Source: Aquatica leii
Lineage: Eukaryota; Arthropoda; Insecta; Coleoptera; Lampyridae
NCBI GenBank assembly: GCA_035610365.1
Contig: CM069432.1
Location: 281,984,709-282,048,708, forward strand
Length of the DNA: 64,000 nt
Reading direction: 5' to 3'
Shown here: one piece after another, positions 12,022-24,237 of the stretch
Layout of the letters: each line of letters opens with the position of its first letter
Position numbering within the stretch: the first letter of the stretch is position 1
Made by a program: the position numbers and the translations under genes
Notes under the pieces: generated by a model
What the model was told of the DNA's origin: nothing
What the model saw: only the letters and a program-made list of their open reading frames with translations
Databases searched by the model: none

Positions 12022-12470
12022 CAAGTATCAGCACAGTATAGTCCTGGGAAATAGTTCACTCATATTTCAGAATCGATAATGCTTGTCTGCATGTACTCTT
12101 TGACGGGATTCTTCCTATTTCTGAACATATTCCATATTTTACTTTGACTTCTATATAAGTCGTACTCAGTGTTTTTGGAGAACTTTTCCTAGTAAGTGTC
12201 GTTTTATTTTTCTTATATGAGGTTGATTTTATTTATTTTGTCCAGCCATGTGATTAGTAATCTGTCATTAATGTATTTGATGTCATTCATGTTTTGTTTG
12301 AACTTCTTATGTATAAGCAAACCTATCCTTAATTGGGCTCTCTCAGATTTGCTTGGGCTGCTGTAAATTTTTTCTTTGTCTCTCCGAGTTAGCATATATC
12401 GACTATGTGTTTGTTCATTTGTAATATTACTTCCTGATCTTTGTTATTCCAGGGTGTCATATTTCTCCAA
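12022..12470 (-). mobile_element. RTE-like LINE remnant, upstream half (split by Copia)
   Basis: The minus strand reads TPWNNKDQEVILQMNKHIVD, then RRDKEKIYSSPSKSERAQLR, then YINDRLLITWLDK. Close to the Copia edge it reads QSKIWNMFRNRKNPVKEYMQ. This is the linker between endonuclease and polymerase of RTE-like LINEs ('PWWNK', 'SKIWR.IRN.RKPVKEY'). It joins functionally to 7,270-7,684 across the Copia insertion. The copy begins abruptly inside Penelope-like sequence near 12,470, so it is itself an insertion. Confidence 0.65.
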
Positions 12471-13300
12471 AACTTTTCAATTAGTGCTTTTAGCAAACTG
12501 AGGGAGCTAACCCCACTGGCCAACTCTCTTCTTTCCTTTAACAAAAACAACAATTCGTCGAACGAAACTTTAGTAAGAAGAGATACTACGTCAAAACCGA
12601 CTAGGATATCTTCTTGTGTTATACGCAAGTTCTGTAGAATCTTTAAATGTGAGTTTCTATATTTCCTGTCAACGGCAAAAGCTTTGTAGCTAGATAACAT
12701 GCTAACGATTGGGTTGGTGAGAATATGGTGCTCCTTATCGGTTGAAGGAATACTCTTTCTTTGTGTATCTTGGGAAGACCGTACATTGGTGACATAAGTA
12801 GGTTTCTGACAATCAAATCCGTTGGAGAAGTTTACTTTAGTGCATAGAGAGTTTAAAGGTTTTTCTGTAACGTTTGTAGCAATCTTCCGAGAGTAAGTTT
12901 GTCATTTTCTCGTTGTAATCTTGTATGTCCATAACGACCGTAGCGTGTCTTTTATTTGTCCTCAATACTAAAATGTTTTTCTCACGTAACCGCTTCGCTA
13001 CTTCTCTCTCCTGTTTGTTAATATTTGAGTGTGGCAGCTTTGCTTTTTTTACAATCTTGCAAACAACTTGTTGATTAGTTGCAGAAATCTCCTTTGGTAG
13101 AGTGCGTATTGCAGCTTCTACTTTACATACCTACTATGTTTTTTATCGGTGTTGCCTTAAGCGTAGTTAAAAATCTTCTTTAATAACGATGTGGTCTGTT
13201 CATCCAAAACTGTATCTATTAGATTGACAATTACCTTATGATGGCCTAATGTTTTCTTAGGCTGTGAAACATGAAATTTCTCCTATTTCTTAGTTTGTTT
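12470..13300 (-). mobile_element. Penelope-like element remnant 1 (minus)
   Basis: The minus strand contains LKILQNLRITQEDILVGFDV followed by VSLLTKVSFDELLFLLKE. This matches the first catalytic block of Penelope-like reverse transcriptases ('PDDILVSFDVVSLFTKVP'). Nearby sequence at 12.7-13.3 kb reads like the preceding RT blocks but is decayed. The piece stops where the LINE at 12,470 begins. It is broken in several places. Confidence 0.72.
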
Positions 13301-14485
13301 CATGTTAGGTTGTATCGTAGTGATATCATATATTCTTACCCATAGAATCTTAAGATTTTGCGGTTTTCTTGGTTACGATTATAAACGACTTTCGGCTTGG
13401 ACGGACACCCAGATTTTTCGGCTTGCTGCTAGTCTCTCTTTGAGTTATCTAGCTACAAAACTTTTGACGTTGACAGGAAATACAGAAACTCACATTGAAG
13501 ATTTTACAGACATTGTAGAGAAAATTCAGAACATGTGTAGTATCTTTTTTTTACTAATATCCCGGTCAACGAAGTGTTGTTTTTGCTTAAGAAGAGAATT
13601 ACTGTGGAAAAAGTTCTGCTAATCAAATTCTGTCTTAAGAACGCTTATTTCAGTTACAACGACAACTTACTTAACCCGTTAAACCTGTAGAAGAAGCGAT
13701 CATGGATCCAATATTTATATGGAATATTCTGAAATTGATAGGAACAATGTTGACTTAAAACCAAAAACTTGGTTCAGATATGTCGTTGATACGTTTGTTG
13801 TATGGCCTTATGGCAAAGATAAACTAAATCAGTCCCTCCAACATCTAAACTCTGCACATAATAACATAAAATTTACTATGGAGTTAGAACATAATAGTAG
13901 TCCAGCCTTTCTTAAAGTACTAGTGAGTATACTGTTGGAGTCTCTACAATAAAATAGATGCGGGTTTAAAAAGATCCAAAAAGCATGGGAAAGAGCAGTC
14001 AATCCAAAAGTCAAAGAAAACTTACCACTTAGGACTAGCATTTCTTATTTACTATACGGTATGGGCGACAAGATAAGCAGAGTACTAAAGAAACATAATA
14101 GCAAAACTGTCTTCACTGCTAAGAATACTTTGAATAATTGGTTTAGATCTACTTAAAATTACTATCAAGTTATATAGAACAGACAGGAGACAGGAGGCTA
14201 GGATATTGATGACTACAAATACTGCAGAAGTACATAATAAGCAGTAACAGAACACGTGTGAAACCAAGGACACACACTAAACCTTGCCAAACATGTGTTG
14301 GCTAGAATTCCTAGCAACTTTCCCAGATTAAACCGCAAAACTATAAAAATGGAAAATTATCCATATAATATAGAACAAGAAGACGGTATAAAACTTAGCA
14401 AATCGTGGCTACCAGTACTACACCCTGTAAGACACAGATCAACTTTCTTGGAAAGAACACAAACGAAATCAGTCAAAAAGTAATG
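13300..14485 (+). mobile_element. Penelope-like element remnant 2 (plus)
   Basis: The plus strand has YLATKLLTLTGNTETHIEDF, then SNIYMEYSEIDRNN. KPKTWFRYVVDTFVVWPYGK follows, which is the Penelope 'WFRYVDDTFVIW' catalytic box with Val in place of the first Asp. Then comes LQHLNSAHNNIKFTMELEHN. The far end (14,295-14,440) reads KLSKSWLPVLHP, like the C-terminus after the GIY-YIG domain. This copy points away from remnant 1, so the two are head to head. It is broken in several places. Confidence 0.82.
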
Positions 14486-15100
14486 GAAAGTTAAAGTCGG
14501 CTAATTACCTGATCGCTTATGATATAAATAACACTACTTGCACATTTTCCTTTAGTGACAATCACCACTCCGACAATGTCTTGCAAAATGTCAGTTTGTT
14601 TGGGTTCACGAACGATAATACAGTAAAAGCAAAGTTCTACTTTATTTGGCTCTCAAGGAAAGACTAGGACCATGCCTGAAAAGTCTGGATGTTCAACTAC
14701 GACGCGGTGCAAGCCAAAAGTCGTTTATAATTTATTAACTTTTTTAACTAAAAACTTAAAAAAAAATTATTTGAACTTCAGGCTTGAGTACTTAAAATTT
14801 ACAATATGCAATGCACGCCGCTTATTGGAATCACAGATAATGTTATTAAACGAGTAATTTTTTTAAAGAACGTGTCAGACGTATGCTAGTACATTGAAAA
14901 ACATCGTTTATAGTAATCACAATTTCGTTTTACGTTATCAATTTTTTTCATAGTTTCGTTTGGATACATAAGGAATAACCTAACTGAATTTTGACAATAT
15001 ACTCGTAAAGTGAGTACAAATTTAATCATTATAATACATGCAGCTTTCAAAGCGCTAAGACGTGCTTCATCGCAGTCGAAAGTGTGTGAAAACTTAAAGT
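14486..15100. other. No recognised gene
   Basis: This is flanking sequence between the Penelope remnant and the Jockey LINE. Short frames only were seen, with nothing recognised. Confidence 0.4.
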
Positions 15101-15399
15101 GCAATTATTATAAACCAATTATAATCAGTTACTTACGAAATAACAACCTCAAGCGGCAAAAACCGTAAGTTATCTTTACTTCTTAGTAAAATACCTGAAC
15201 TAACAACTACTGGAATCCCAATGGAAGTTCAAACGCAAAATAAGCGTAAATCTGACTCATTATAACACCTCCTCTTAATTAGGTTGAAAAGTGATACTCG
15301 TGGGAGCCAACGATTCCAACACAAAACAAATACAGCTTGCTTACTAACCTGGAGGTTGACCCCAACGATAAACTCGACGATAACTACAATCAACACGCA

Positions 15400-15935
15400 A
15401 CGTTGTAATTAAAAATGTACCATTATCTTTAACAAATCAAGAAATTTTTACCGAACTAAGCAGCTCACTTCCAGTTATTAAAGTCACACGCCTGCTGACT
15501 AAAGATAAACAACCGCTACCAATCTGCGCAGTAGATCTAAACGATAATGAGCACGCCAAAAAAAATTTCACTCTTAAAAGTATTCACCATTCGATCGTCG
15601 CCGTTGAATTGAGAAGAAAACCAACAAACATACCCCAATGCCATCGCTGTCAAGGCTACAATCATACCAAAAATTACTGTACACTTGACCCACGTTGCGT
15701 GAAATGCGGAGACAACCATCAACATCAGCAATGTAAAAAACAATCAGATGAAACACCTAAATGTGCCAACTGCGGAGGCCCGCATCCCGCTAGTTACCGT
15801 GGCTGCAGCCATCACATCGAGATCCTACAAAAACGAACAAAAAATAATAGCAGCAACACTCATCCTACTCTAAGTCACAACAGAAATTATTTTACCAACC
15901 CTAATCGCTCATACGCAGATCAAGCGCAAAATTAA
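15400..15935 (+). pseudogene. Jockey ORF1 (gag) with PRE_C2HC and zinc knuckles
   Basis: The frame shows a PRE_C2HC-like domain (FTELSSSLPVIKVTRLL ... CAVDLNDNEHAKKN). CCHC knuckles follow: CHRCQGYNHTKNYC, CVKCGDNHQHQQC and CANCGGPHPASYRGC. The LINE's nucleic-acid-binding ORF1 protein coats its RNA in the cytoplasm. The legible frame runs without a stop from about 15,400 to the stop at 15,933. The upstream part, before 15,400, has stops. Confidence 0.85.
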
Positions 15936-16095
15936 TCAACAACCAATTTCAATTCAAACAACGCAAACCAACGAAACAATTCGACGACCCCACCTGATGT
16001 TAGTAACATAGTAAAAATCCTCATCGACCTAATAACCCCTTACCTTCCCTTAATTAAAACTTTCATCACCAGCACACTCCTTTCTATTTTTCTCA

Positions 16096-18328
16096 ATGGA
16101 CCAAAAACCCCAAAAACCCATAGAAAAACTAACAATCCTAAACTGGAATGCCAACGGAATCCTAACTCAACGAACACTTCTTATATCCTTTCTTGCCAGG
16201 CACAATATAGATGTTGCATGTATTACCGAAACTCATCTATCAGAAATAGACACACTCAAAATACCAGGATACCTAGTGTACAGGAAAGATATAAATGCCA
16301 GAACTGCAGCTGGCGGAGTAGCTATACTCGTTAAAAAGAAAATAATTCACCACCCCATTGCTAGCATTGCTAACCTCACCCTAGAAACAATTGGAGCTAA
16401 AATTAAGCTAAATGACCAATACCTCACATTAGTAAGCACCTACAGGCAAGCAGGCAACCGAATAAAAAACTAATAGAGGAAGACCTTAAAGCTACATTCA
16501 AAACTGCTGAACCACTCTTAATGATAGGAGACTTCAACTCAAAGAATCAACTATGGGGATGCAGAGCTAATAATCCTGAAGGAATAAAGATGGAAGGCTA
16601 CGCGACCAGATATTCTATTCAGGTAATAGCTCCGGATAAATACACTTACTATCCATACCGTAAGGATCACCTACCAGACATCCTGGACATTGTTTTACAA
16701 AAAAACTTCGCAATACCGGTATTTCAAACAGTGGTAGAAGAGCTTGACTCAGACCACTTACCTGTAATTATAACGTTTATCGACACTCCGCAAGTGACAC
16801 AGCCAACCCCTAAGCTCATAAACGGGTTAGTAAACTGGGATGACTTCCAAATTAACCTAGACAAGCAACTGAAGTGTCCAACTAACTTAAGCAGCAACGA
16901 AGACATAGACATCGCAATATCCAGCTTAAGAACATCAATAACCAGTAGTGTACTCAAAGCAACCCTTCCTCCCAAAATCATAAAAAGACCAATCACCTTT
17001 ACCTACCACACAAAATCACAAAATTGATTAAAAGGAAAAGCTAAGCCAGACGAGAATTGCAAAGAAGCAGAGATCCTGAAACAAAAGGCCTGCTAAACAA
17101 GTTAATACACAGTTTAAAGCGAGAACTGGACGAGCTGAAAATCAATACATACCAGAAATATATCGAGGACCTTCAACCAGGGGGCATAGGAATGTGGAAA
17201 GCCACCAAGCGCATATTAAAACAGCGTGAGGTAATCCCAACACTAAGCGTTGACAACACATCTCTTGCTACCGACGAAGAAAAAGCATCAGCTTTTGCAG
17301 CTTACTGCGAGAGCGTTTTCACACCTAAATATATCTGTGCTCCGCATGAAACCGCATACATAATCAACCACATAGAAAAAAATCAGCTTGTGATATTCGA
17401 ACCAATAACCCCAACTACTCCCTAAGACATCAAAGAAATAATTAGTAAACTCCCAAAAAGAAAATCCCCCGGATATGATCTAATAACAAACTTAATATTA
17501 ACTCACCTCACTAATAAATTCCTAGCACACCTCGCCACAGTATATAACGCGTGTCTCCGCCAAGGCTATTTCCCAAAAGCGTGGAAGCACGCCCACATAC
17601 TGCTATTTCCCAAGCCGGGTAAAGATAAAAAATCGATAGACAGCTATAGGCCAATAAGCCTGCTCACTACGCTCTCAAAAATCCTAGAGAAAATCATCCA
17701 CAGCCAGTTAATGAAAGAACTATTACTACTCAATGTACTACCACCATCCCAGTTTGGCTTCAGAAAAGCACACTCAACCCATCATCAACTCCAACGAATT
17801 TCCGAAAAAATAGAAGAGGGATTTGAAACTAAAAGCTATTATGTTGCTGTATTCCTAGACGTCGCCCAGGCCTTTGACAAGGTCTGGGTCGAAGGCTTAA
17901 AAAGCAAGCTAATCAAGATCAGAGTCGCCAACTACCTCAAAGCAATAATCTTCTCCTTTCTTGACAATCGAACTTTCGCAGTACGTATCAACACCACAAT
18001 ATCAGAAACTAAAATCATCCGCGCAGGTGTCCCACAAGGAAGTGTATTGGGACCGGTGCTCTTCAATATATTTACATCAGACATCCCCACCACAGAGGCT
18101 ACCTTAGCAACCTTTGCGGATGATACTGCAATTCTGACTCAATACACTGACCTCATCCACGCCGTAGAGACACTGCAGATAGCAATACATCGAATATGCA
18201 CATGGTACACGAAATGGAATATTCACATTAACCCAACTAAGTGCCATGCAAAAATATTCTCCTTAAGAAATCACAAACCCTCCCAATTTAGTAATAAACA
18301 ACAGGATCGTTCCTTTGAATCCGACTGA
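16096..18328 (+). pseudogene. Jockey ORF2: endonuclease and reverse transcriptase
   Basis: The endonuclease opens with MDQKPQKPIEKLTILNWNAN and keeps ITETHLSEIDT (catalytic Glu), VSTYRQ, MIGDFNSKNQLWG and SDHLPVIITF. The polymerase keeps PISLLTTLSKILEK, FGFRKAHSTHHQ, VAVFLDVAQAFDKVW, GVPQGSVLGPVLFNIF and FADDTAIL, so all three catalytic aspartates are present. In the family it nicks the target and copies the RNA in place. At least three frame breaks separate these blocks, so no single protein can be made. A final piece around 18,330-18,390 (KYLGVLLDTRLTWK) lies in another frame. Confidence 0.9.
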
Positions 18329-18975
18329 CGCTGCCATAAAGTACTTAGGGGTACTACTCGACACAAGGCTCACATGGAAACTCCACGTTAATCATAAATT
18401 AAACAAAGGATATGCGAGGTTGGCGCAGCTGTATCCCCTCATTAATAGAAAATCATCGCTTAACCAAAATGCACCATCATGATGTACAAATCGCTTATTC
18501 GACCACTGGTGCTCTACGCATCGCCAGTATGGAGTAACACAGCAAAAACTAACCTGGAAAAAATACAAAGACTCCAAAATTAAATCTTACGCATTGCAGT
18601 GAACGCCCCATGGTTCATTCGCAATGAACAGCTTCACTACGAATTAGACGTTACTACAGTTCACAGCTACATCAGTGCGAGTGCTAAAAAGTTCTTTACG
18701 ACCATTCACAACTGTCAAGGCGCTGTTCATTATAACATAGGCAGACAAAACATTCATCAAAGACTAAAACGCCAAGTGCCTCAAGACCTGTACCTAAATA
18801 AATCGGACTGTGATTAACCTGTAAGCAACTGTTAAATTAACTGTAAGGGAACTACCACTTCCCATTAATTATAACTTTATTGTAGCTACTTCTTACCTTA
18901 CTACTACTATCAATGCCATGAATAACATTGTAAATTATTGTTGAACTGGCAAAAATAAAGAAAAAAAAATTTAAT

Positions 18976-19700
18976 CATTGTACCGTAAAAATACTTGTCT
19001 TACATATCTGGTTTTATTTTTGCAGTTTTTCTTCAACTATTTTTACTGACCTACGTAACATTTAACATTTAAAAATCTGTAACAAATTAACTACGTCTTT
19101 AGTGGTAACATAGTGTCAGTTCTGTTCTTTACTTTTCCTTGTTGCCTTTTTTAGCTTTGTTTCATATTCCATGTCCAGTGTAAGTACCTACTATTCACTC
19201 ACCTCATTCATCTATCTTTCAGCCACCATAGTAACGTTAATTGCTGGTTTCCCCTTAAAAAAGTTGTTGCACGCCCTCGGTTCGCTACAGCGAGTCCAAT
19301 CCGTAAAGGTCGATCCTCAGATAACGTGCGTGGAGTTTACGTCTTGTAACCTGCGTTTGGGGATTTCAGCAGTAATCTTTTTATGTCAGACCCCGTAAAT
19401 AGATTCAGCTGGCTGAATTTTTCTGTTTTTTTTTGTTTTTGGTACGTTTGATTAGTTCAATATTAGCATCGAAAACGTTTTGCTCGTTATTTTATTGCCT
19501 GTGATTTAAGTTATTGGTATTTCAAGTTGTTTTACAATCATTACTGGTATTTTCTTTTTTGAATGCATAAAGTCCCGTGGTTTTGATTTTGATTTAGTAT
19601 TTTACTTGTTTATCTTAGTAAAATAACAATTCTATATAATTTACGACTTCCTTTTGAAATGTAATTTGATCCATTTTTCTTGGTATCTATACTTTGTTTA
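18976..19700. other. No recognised gene
   Basis: This is AT-rich spacer between the Jockey tail and an LTR-like repeat. A 75-codon frame at 19,171-19,398 shows no motif. Confidence 0.4.
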
Positions 19701-21100
19701 TGTCGAGTTCTTTTATAAAGCGCAATTGCGAACCACCTGCAATTTAGCGAGCTAAGCATTTTGGGTGAGAAATGTTTCTGTCGAAGGTCTACGTGTCAAG
19801 ATGCACATGGCCAATTATAGTTTTCATCTTTGTTAATTTAGTTCGTTTAATGTTCTATCTTTTACAAAGATTTTACAGCGCAAGTTCAATGAGTTAAGTA
19901 GGGATACGAAGTTTTAAAAGAGGTAAAATTTTGTTTTTGGGGATGAATCAATGATGAATCGTTGGTCGCAATTAAGAAGAACCGGGGATTGAGATGTAGT
20001 TGAGTGATTAGGGTACTTTTACCCTATCGTTATGTATTACCGCGGAAGTTAGTTGGAACCGTGAAAATTAAGTGTGGTGGTGGAAAAGTTTGATTTTTCA
20101 AATTTCGTAATTTACGGTTTAATTAGACTTCATGGTTTCCAAAAAAAATAAACAATCACGTTCGAGGGATTTAATGTCGATGTGTTATGTGGAAAAATCC
20201 TAATTTCGCCGTTGTGCGGTTATAAATTAAATTGTGAAATAAATCTTCCGCCGGTGTTCTATTGTTTGGGGGTTCCATCGACCTTGCATTCGACTACGGT
20301 ACACCTGGAGCGGCCGGAGTTAATCTAAAGTCGTAGCTTTCGGAAACCACTGTGGCTCGCAGTTCACCTGGAATCTACAATTAAGTAAAGGTATTTATCG
20401 ATTTTGGTTATTACCGTGTAGTGAACCGCGATTGAAATGAAGTAAAAGCTTTGAATTTGAGCCGATTGAATTACGACTAACGTTAAATTTAATTATTTCA
20501 AGTAACACTTAAAGGTGTTTGCGTGAAGTTAAATGTAATTAATTTCGTTTTGTGCGTATGTAAAAGTAAATCGTATTCACACATAAAAGATAATGTAACG
20601 ATATGTAAACTATATTTTGTTTAGTTCGAAGTAATGTTTCAGAAGTATATTTTATAACTTATATATTTTTAGTTTAATTGAATTGTTTATTACTTATGCG
20701 GTCAAGGCCTTGAAGTTTATTTGTATTATGTTTTATTTGAAAACGTCGAGTTAACGCTATTATTAGTATTATTTTCTTTTTATATATTTTAATTTTTGTA
20801 TTCAGATTGTTTTTTTTGTTTTGTTTTACTTACTTATTTTTATTTCATTTCTTTTATTCAAATTTGTTTTATATTCTTTATTACTTATTTTTTTTTATTC
20901 AATCAATAAATGTTAAATTGTTAAACTGTAAAGAGCTTTTATTCATTCAGCTGCCGCGTACATAATTTTTGTTTTTAAGTGTATTTCAGACTAGTTACAA
21001 CTCAAGGTAAGTTCCGGGGTTGTAACCAACCAGATGAGCTTTCGGGTTATCAGGGGTCCGGAAGCTACCCTCATCGTGACCTTGATTGGCGCCCTTACCG
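19700..21100 (+). repeat. LTR-like repeat with TGGCGCC junction, copy 1
   Basis: This is a diverged relative of 53,280-54,070. Both contain ...AAATGTTAAA...TTAAA...GTA..., then an AT-rich stretch, a GGTAAGT-containing segment, and then TGGCGCC (21,087-21,093) or TGGTGCC (54,060-54,066). Both continue into a similar GTTTATGTTAC segment. TGGCGCC just inside a long terminal repeat is a common primer site of Gypsy-type elements, so I read this as the end of an LTR and the start of its internal part. CAATAAATG at about 20,904 could be its polyadenylation signal. It is an old fragment with no coding part recognised. Confidence 0.45.
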
Positions 21101-21465
21101 ATTTTTGAGTCTTTTACCGTTTTAGTTCGATTTTATGTCAATCTCGTTTCCAAGTTATCACGAAATTTTAAATTATAACCTACCCCATCTCCATTGAGCT
21201 AGTGGCACAACACCGTTTATGTTACCTCATTTCAGGCAGTGACTTTGTGTTAACTTTGGCATGTAACAGTCTTCTATCAATATGATCGGTTTCTTTATGC
21301 CTTTTATCTTTGCTTCGGACTTGCTGATAATGAGCAAGAAGTGGTCACTTCCTATATTGGGGAAGACTTAAACTCCTAACACCTGTCACAATTATCAGTA
21401 TTTGGGAGTTTACGCACATTGAAAAAACTTATGAATCACTCAAAGCAGGAAGAGACTTAAGTTGT
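21101..21465. other. No recognised gene
   Basis: This is the continuation of the LTR-like element's internal sequence or plain spacer, grading into the hAT fragment. No frame was recognised. Confidence 0.3.
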
Positions 21466-21793
21466 GCAAATCGGACAAGCTCTTTGGGACCTGCACCAGG
21501 ATGCATCATTTGAAAACAAGGTTAGAAATGAGGCAAAATTCTTGTCTGAAATAATTAAAGATTTTGGGTTTTTAGTGTCATTGACTGCATGGTGCAATAT
21601 CCTGTTTTAAATAAACATTGCTAGTAAGATATTACAAACAAAGATCGTCAATTTATCTCAAGCTGTAGCTACTTTGAAGTCCGTTGAGAACTTTTTGACG
21701 TACTTTCGCAAAAATGGATTTCTTAATTGTTTAGTGACAGCCAAAGAGTTGGCTGAAGATATAGAAGCCAAAGGAAAATTCAAAACACCCTGA
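21466..21793 (+). pseudogene. hAT-type (ZMYM1-like/DUF4371) transposase fragment
   Basis: One frame reads QIGQALWDLHQDASFENKVR, then EAKFLSEIIKDFGFLVSLTA, WCNILF, SKILQTKIVNLSQAVATLKS, FRKNGF and TAKELAEDIEAKGKFKTP. This matches the middle of the hAT-derived 'zinc finger MYM-type protein 1-like' transposases common in arthropods. One TAA stop interrupts the frame at the position where the family usually has Gln (F-Q-IN), and the DDE ends are missing. It is a dead fragment of a DNA transposon. Confidence 0.7.
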
Positions 21794-22235
21794 GAAGAAA
21801 TGTGTAGTTCTTAAAACATTATTTTGTATTTTTTTTATTTGTTTCTATGAACTGAACAACAGGTCCGTAATTTTTGATTTAGATATTTGGCTCAAAAATG
21901 TTGATTTTTTAAAATGTTTCATTATAGCTTTTATTTTGATATTTTTTGCTTGTACTGATGCTATAATTTCATCTTCTAAATTAATTAATTTCTTATTAGA
22001 TCTACACTGTATGTATTTATCGGTTTCTAGCCAATAAAGATTTCTTTTTTATTTTTGAATATCGGATATTGTTATCACTCAGTTACTATTATCAAAAACT
22101 ACAAATCGCAATATGATTATATTAAACGGTGTGTACTGTTTTTTTTAGTTTCGGTAAATTTTGATTCTTATAGTTTTTACGATTAATATCAAATAATCAA
22201 AAATATATACATGATAAATATTAGTTATTTATGAC

Positions 22236-22241
22236 TTTATT
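22236..22241 (-). terminator. Polyadenylation signal of GMC copy A
   Basis: A canonical AATAAA on the minus strand starts 28 nt after the stop codon of copy A. No other AATAAA lies closer. The 21,800-22,235 stretch beyond it is AT-rich and shows no gene. Confidence 0.7.
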
Positions 22242-22268
22242 GCATCAAACTTTATAACTGTTTAAAAC

Positions 22269-24237
22269 TTATTTACAGTCATCTTTAATTAAATCCGATG
22301 CTTTTTCAGCGATCATAATGACAGGCGCATTATTGTGACCTGCAACTGGTGTAGGAAAAACGCTAGCATCAACAACTCTTAAATTTTTAATTCCGTGGAC
22401 TTTTAACTCATGGTCCACAACAGAATTTATCGGATTTGCTCCCATCTTACACGTACCACTGCCGTGATACACATGTGAAGTAAAATGCCTTAAATGACAG
22501 TACCAATAACTTTTCGATAAAAATTGATGATTTTTTGTGCATTCCGAAATAGGTAAGTCCAACAAAGAGGCGTTTATTTTTTTAAAAGCATTTGTTTCCA
22601 TTAGTTTTCTAGCCATCTGCGTTGCTTCGTAAAGCACTTTTATATCTTTACCATCTTTATCTGACAGGTACTGTGCGTCAATTAAAGGGTATTCAAAAGG
22701 ATCACTTGATTTTAATCGAATCGTTCCAGATGATTTTGGATGGAGTACTATACATATTATTGAAAATGATTGCTGCGGATTCATTTTACCCCATGTTGAC
22801 TCATAAGAAGATTTAGTATAATGATGCGCTCTTTGCAGAAAACTATTACTATTAATCGATGGTTGCAAAAGTAGCTCAAAATCTGGATTTTGCGAATTAG
22901 GGTTGTTATTATATTTTGATTTATAAAATCCAATACCTTGTAAATTTCCTGCGGCTGTAAGAGGTCCATAACCTTTCAGATATTGTTCAACCAACATTTC
23001 TGTTGGTTGATAAGGTTCAGTATGATTACTTGAGAAATGTAAACCAAAATAAGCTGGATGATCATCAAACGAATTTCCGACTGGTAAGTCATTGATTACC
23101 TGAATTCCAAGAGTTTTAAGATGCTCTTTAGGTCCAATCCCTGACAACATTAGTATTTGTGGTGACCCAATTACTCCAGCAGAAAGTATCACTTCTTTGT
23201 TTGCACGTACCGAGTACCATGTTCCGTTACAACTGAAAGTGACTCCTAATGCTTTTTTAGAATGTTTATCAATTAGTACCTTTATAACGTAACTGTTAAC
23301 AAATACTTTTAAGTTTTCTCTTGATAGTACTGTGTTTAAAAATGCTTTAGCGGTACTACTTCTTCTCCCTTTTATGCTATTAAGCTGTGCTTTTGAAGCA
23401 CCTAAATGTGATTTGCCGTTATAGTCGACTATCTTGTAACCTAATTCAACGTTGGCTTGAAGAAACGCATTTAATTGAGGACTACTTGGTTTATGGTACT
23501 CTATATTAAGATTTCCTTTGGTATTATGATATTCTACATCTCCATTTATAGTGAAGTTTTCAGATTTTTTAAAGTAAGGTAAAACGTCTTTATAACTCCA
23601 ACCTGGATTACCCATTTTTTCCCAATTGTTGTAATCTTCCTTATTGCCTCTTGAATATACTAAAGCGTTAATAAGACTTGATCCACCCAAACCTTTACCT
23701 CGCGGGTACGCACATTCTTGGTTTATCATCCCTAAAAGTTTTTTTAAGTATATAACTCTATCGTTTAACTTGCCCACCTAAACAAGCATGTCTTTGAGGT
23801 GTTGTTTTATAATTCCAATTAAACTCGTGTCCTTGCAAAAAAAGAGCCATTGCAGGTATATCCACAAACAAATTTTCTATTCCACCAGCTTCCAATAACA
23901 ACACTGATTTTTCAGGATTTTCGGACAATCGATTTGCCACAACAGCACCCGCTGATCCACCTCCTACTATAATATAATCATAGGAACTACCATAATCTAA
24001 TTTTAAAAAAATGTATTATAAGTAAATGTGAGGTTATGATTTACTTTGTTGAGTGTCGTCTTTTGGTTTATGAATTGATGCGTCTTCTGGTAGAATAAAT
24101 GAATTGGCTTTTACAATTCCCTCTTCAATTAGACTTACATATTTTTTAATTTCTTTTAAGCTAAGACTTGAGGCTTGTTGTAAGAGGATGATTAGGTATG
24201 TATACGAAATCACGCGCATTGCACCAACTATGTACAA
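22269..24237 (-). CDS. GMC oxidoreductase copy A (secreted, FAD-dependent), 3 exons
   Basis: Exon 1 is 24,045-24,237, exon 2 is 23,778-23,996 and exon 3 is 22,269-23,731; the introns are 48 and 46 bp, both GT-AG and phase 1. The joined frame is 624 residues. Residues 1-27 look like a signal peptide (hydrophobic run [13 protein letters not shown]). VGGGSAGAV (about 75-83) and LLLEAGG bind FAD. GMC signature 1 ([20 protein letters not shown]) starts near residue 147 and signature 2 ([15 protein letters not shown]) near 323. The expected catalytic pair is His560 in [10 protein letters not shown] and His603 in GHNNAP. Such insect enzymes oxidise alcohols or sugars, are secreted and often act in cuticle or defensive glands. 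The substrate cannot be read from sequence. The start is the first ATG, which gives the signal peptide. Confidence 0.94.

Larger units (their letters stand above)
15100..18975 (+). mobile_element. Jockey-clade LINE, near full length
   Basis: This is a non-LTR element with a gag-type ORF1 (15.4-15.9 kb), then an apurinic-type endonuclease and reverse transcriptase (16.1-18.8 kb). It ends in an A-rich tail at about 18,957-18,971, and the 5' edge is approximate. The length (about 3.9 kb) fits Jockey/BS relatives. Several frameshifts and stops (for example near 16,470, 17,030, 17,425 and 18,330) show it is no longer active. However, long open stretches and all catalytic blocks survive, so it is not very old. 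The 3' end after the RT carries only a short decayed C-terminus. Confidence 0.9.

Noticed and set aside
22622-22816. Plus-strand frame repeated at 37,634 and 60,223
   Set aside because: It recurs only because it is antisense to the same exon of the three GMC genes.
22269-23777. A single 502-codon frame starting at a GTG in copy A
   Set aside because: Its first 15 or so codons are intron 2 read through by chance. The GT...AG borders and the paralogs show that exon 3 begins at 23,731.
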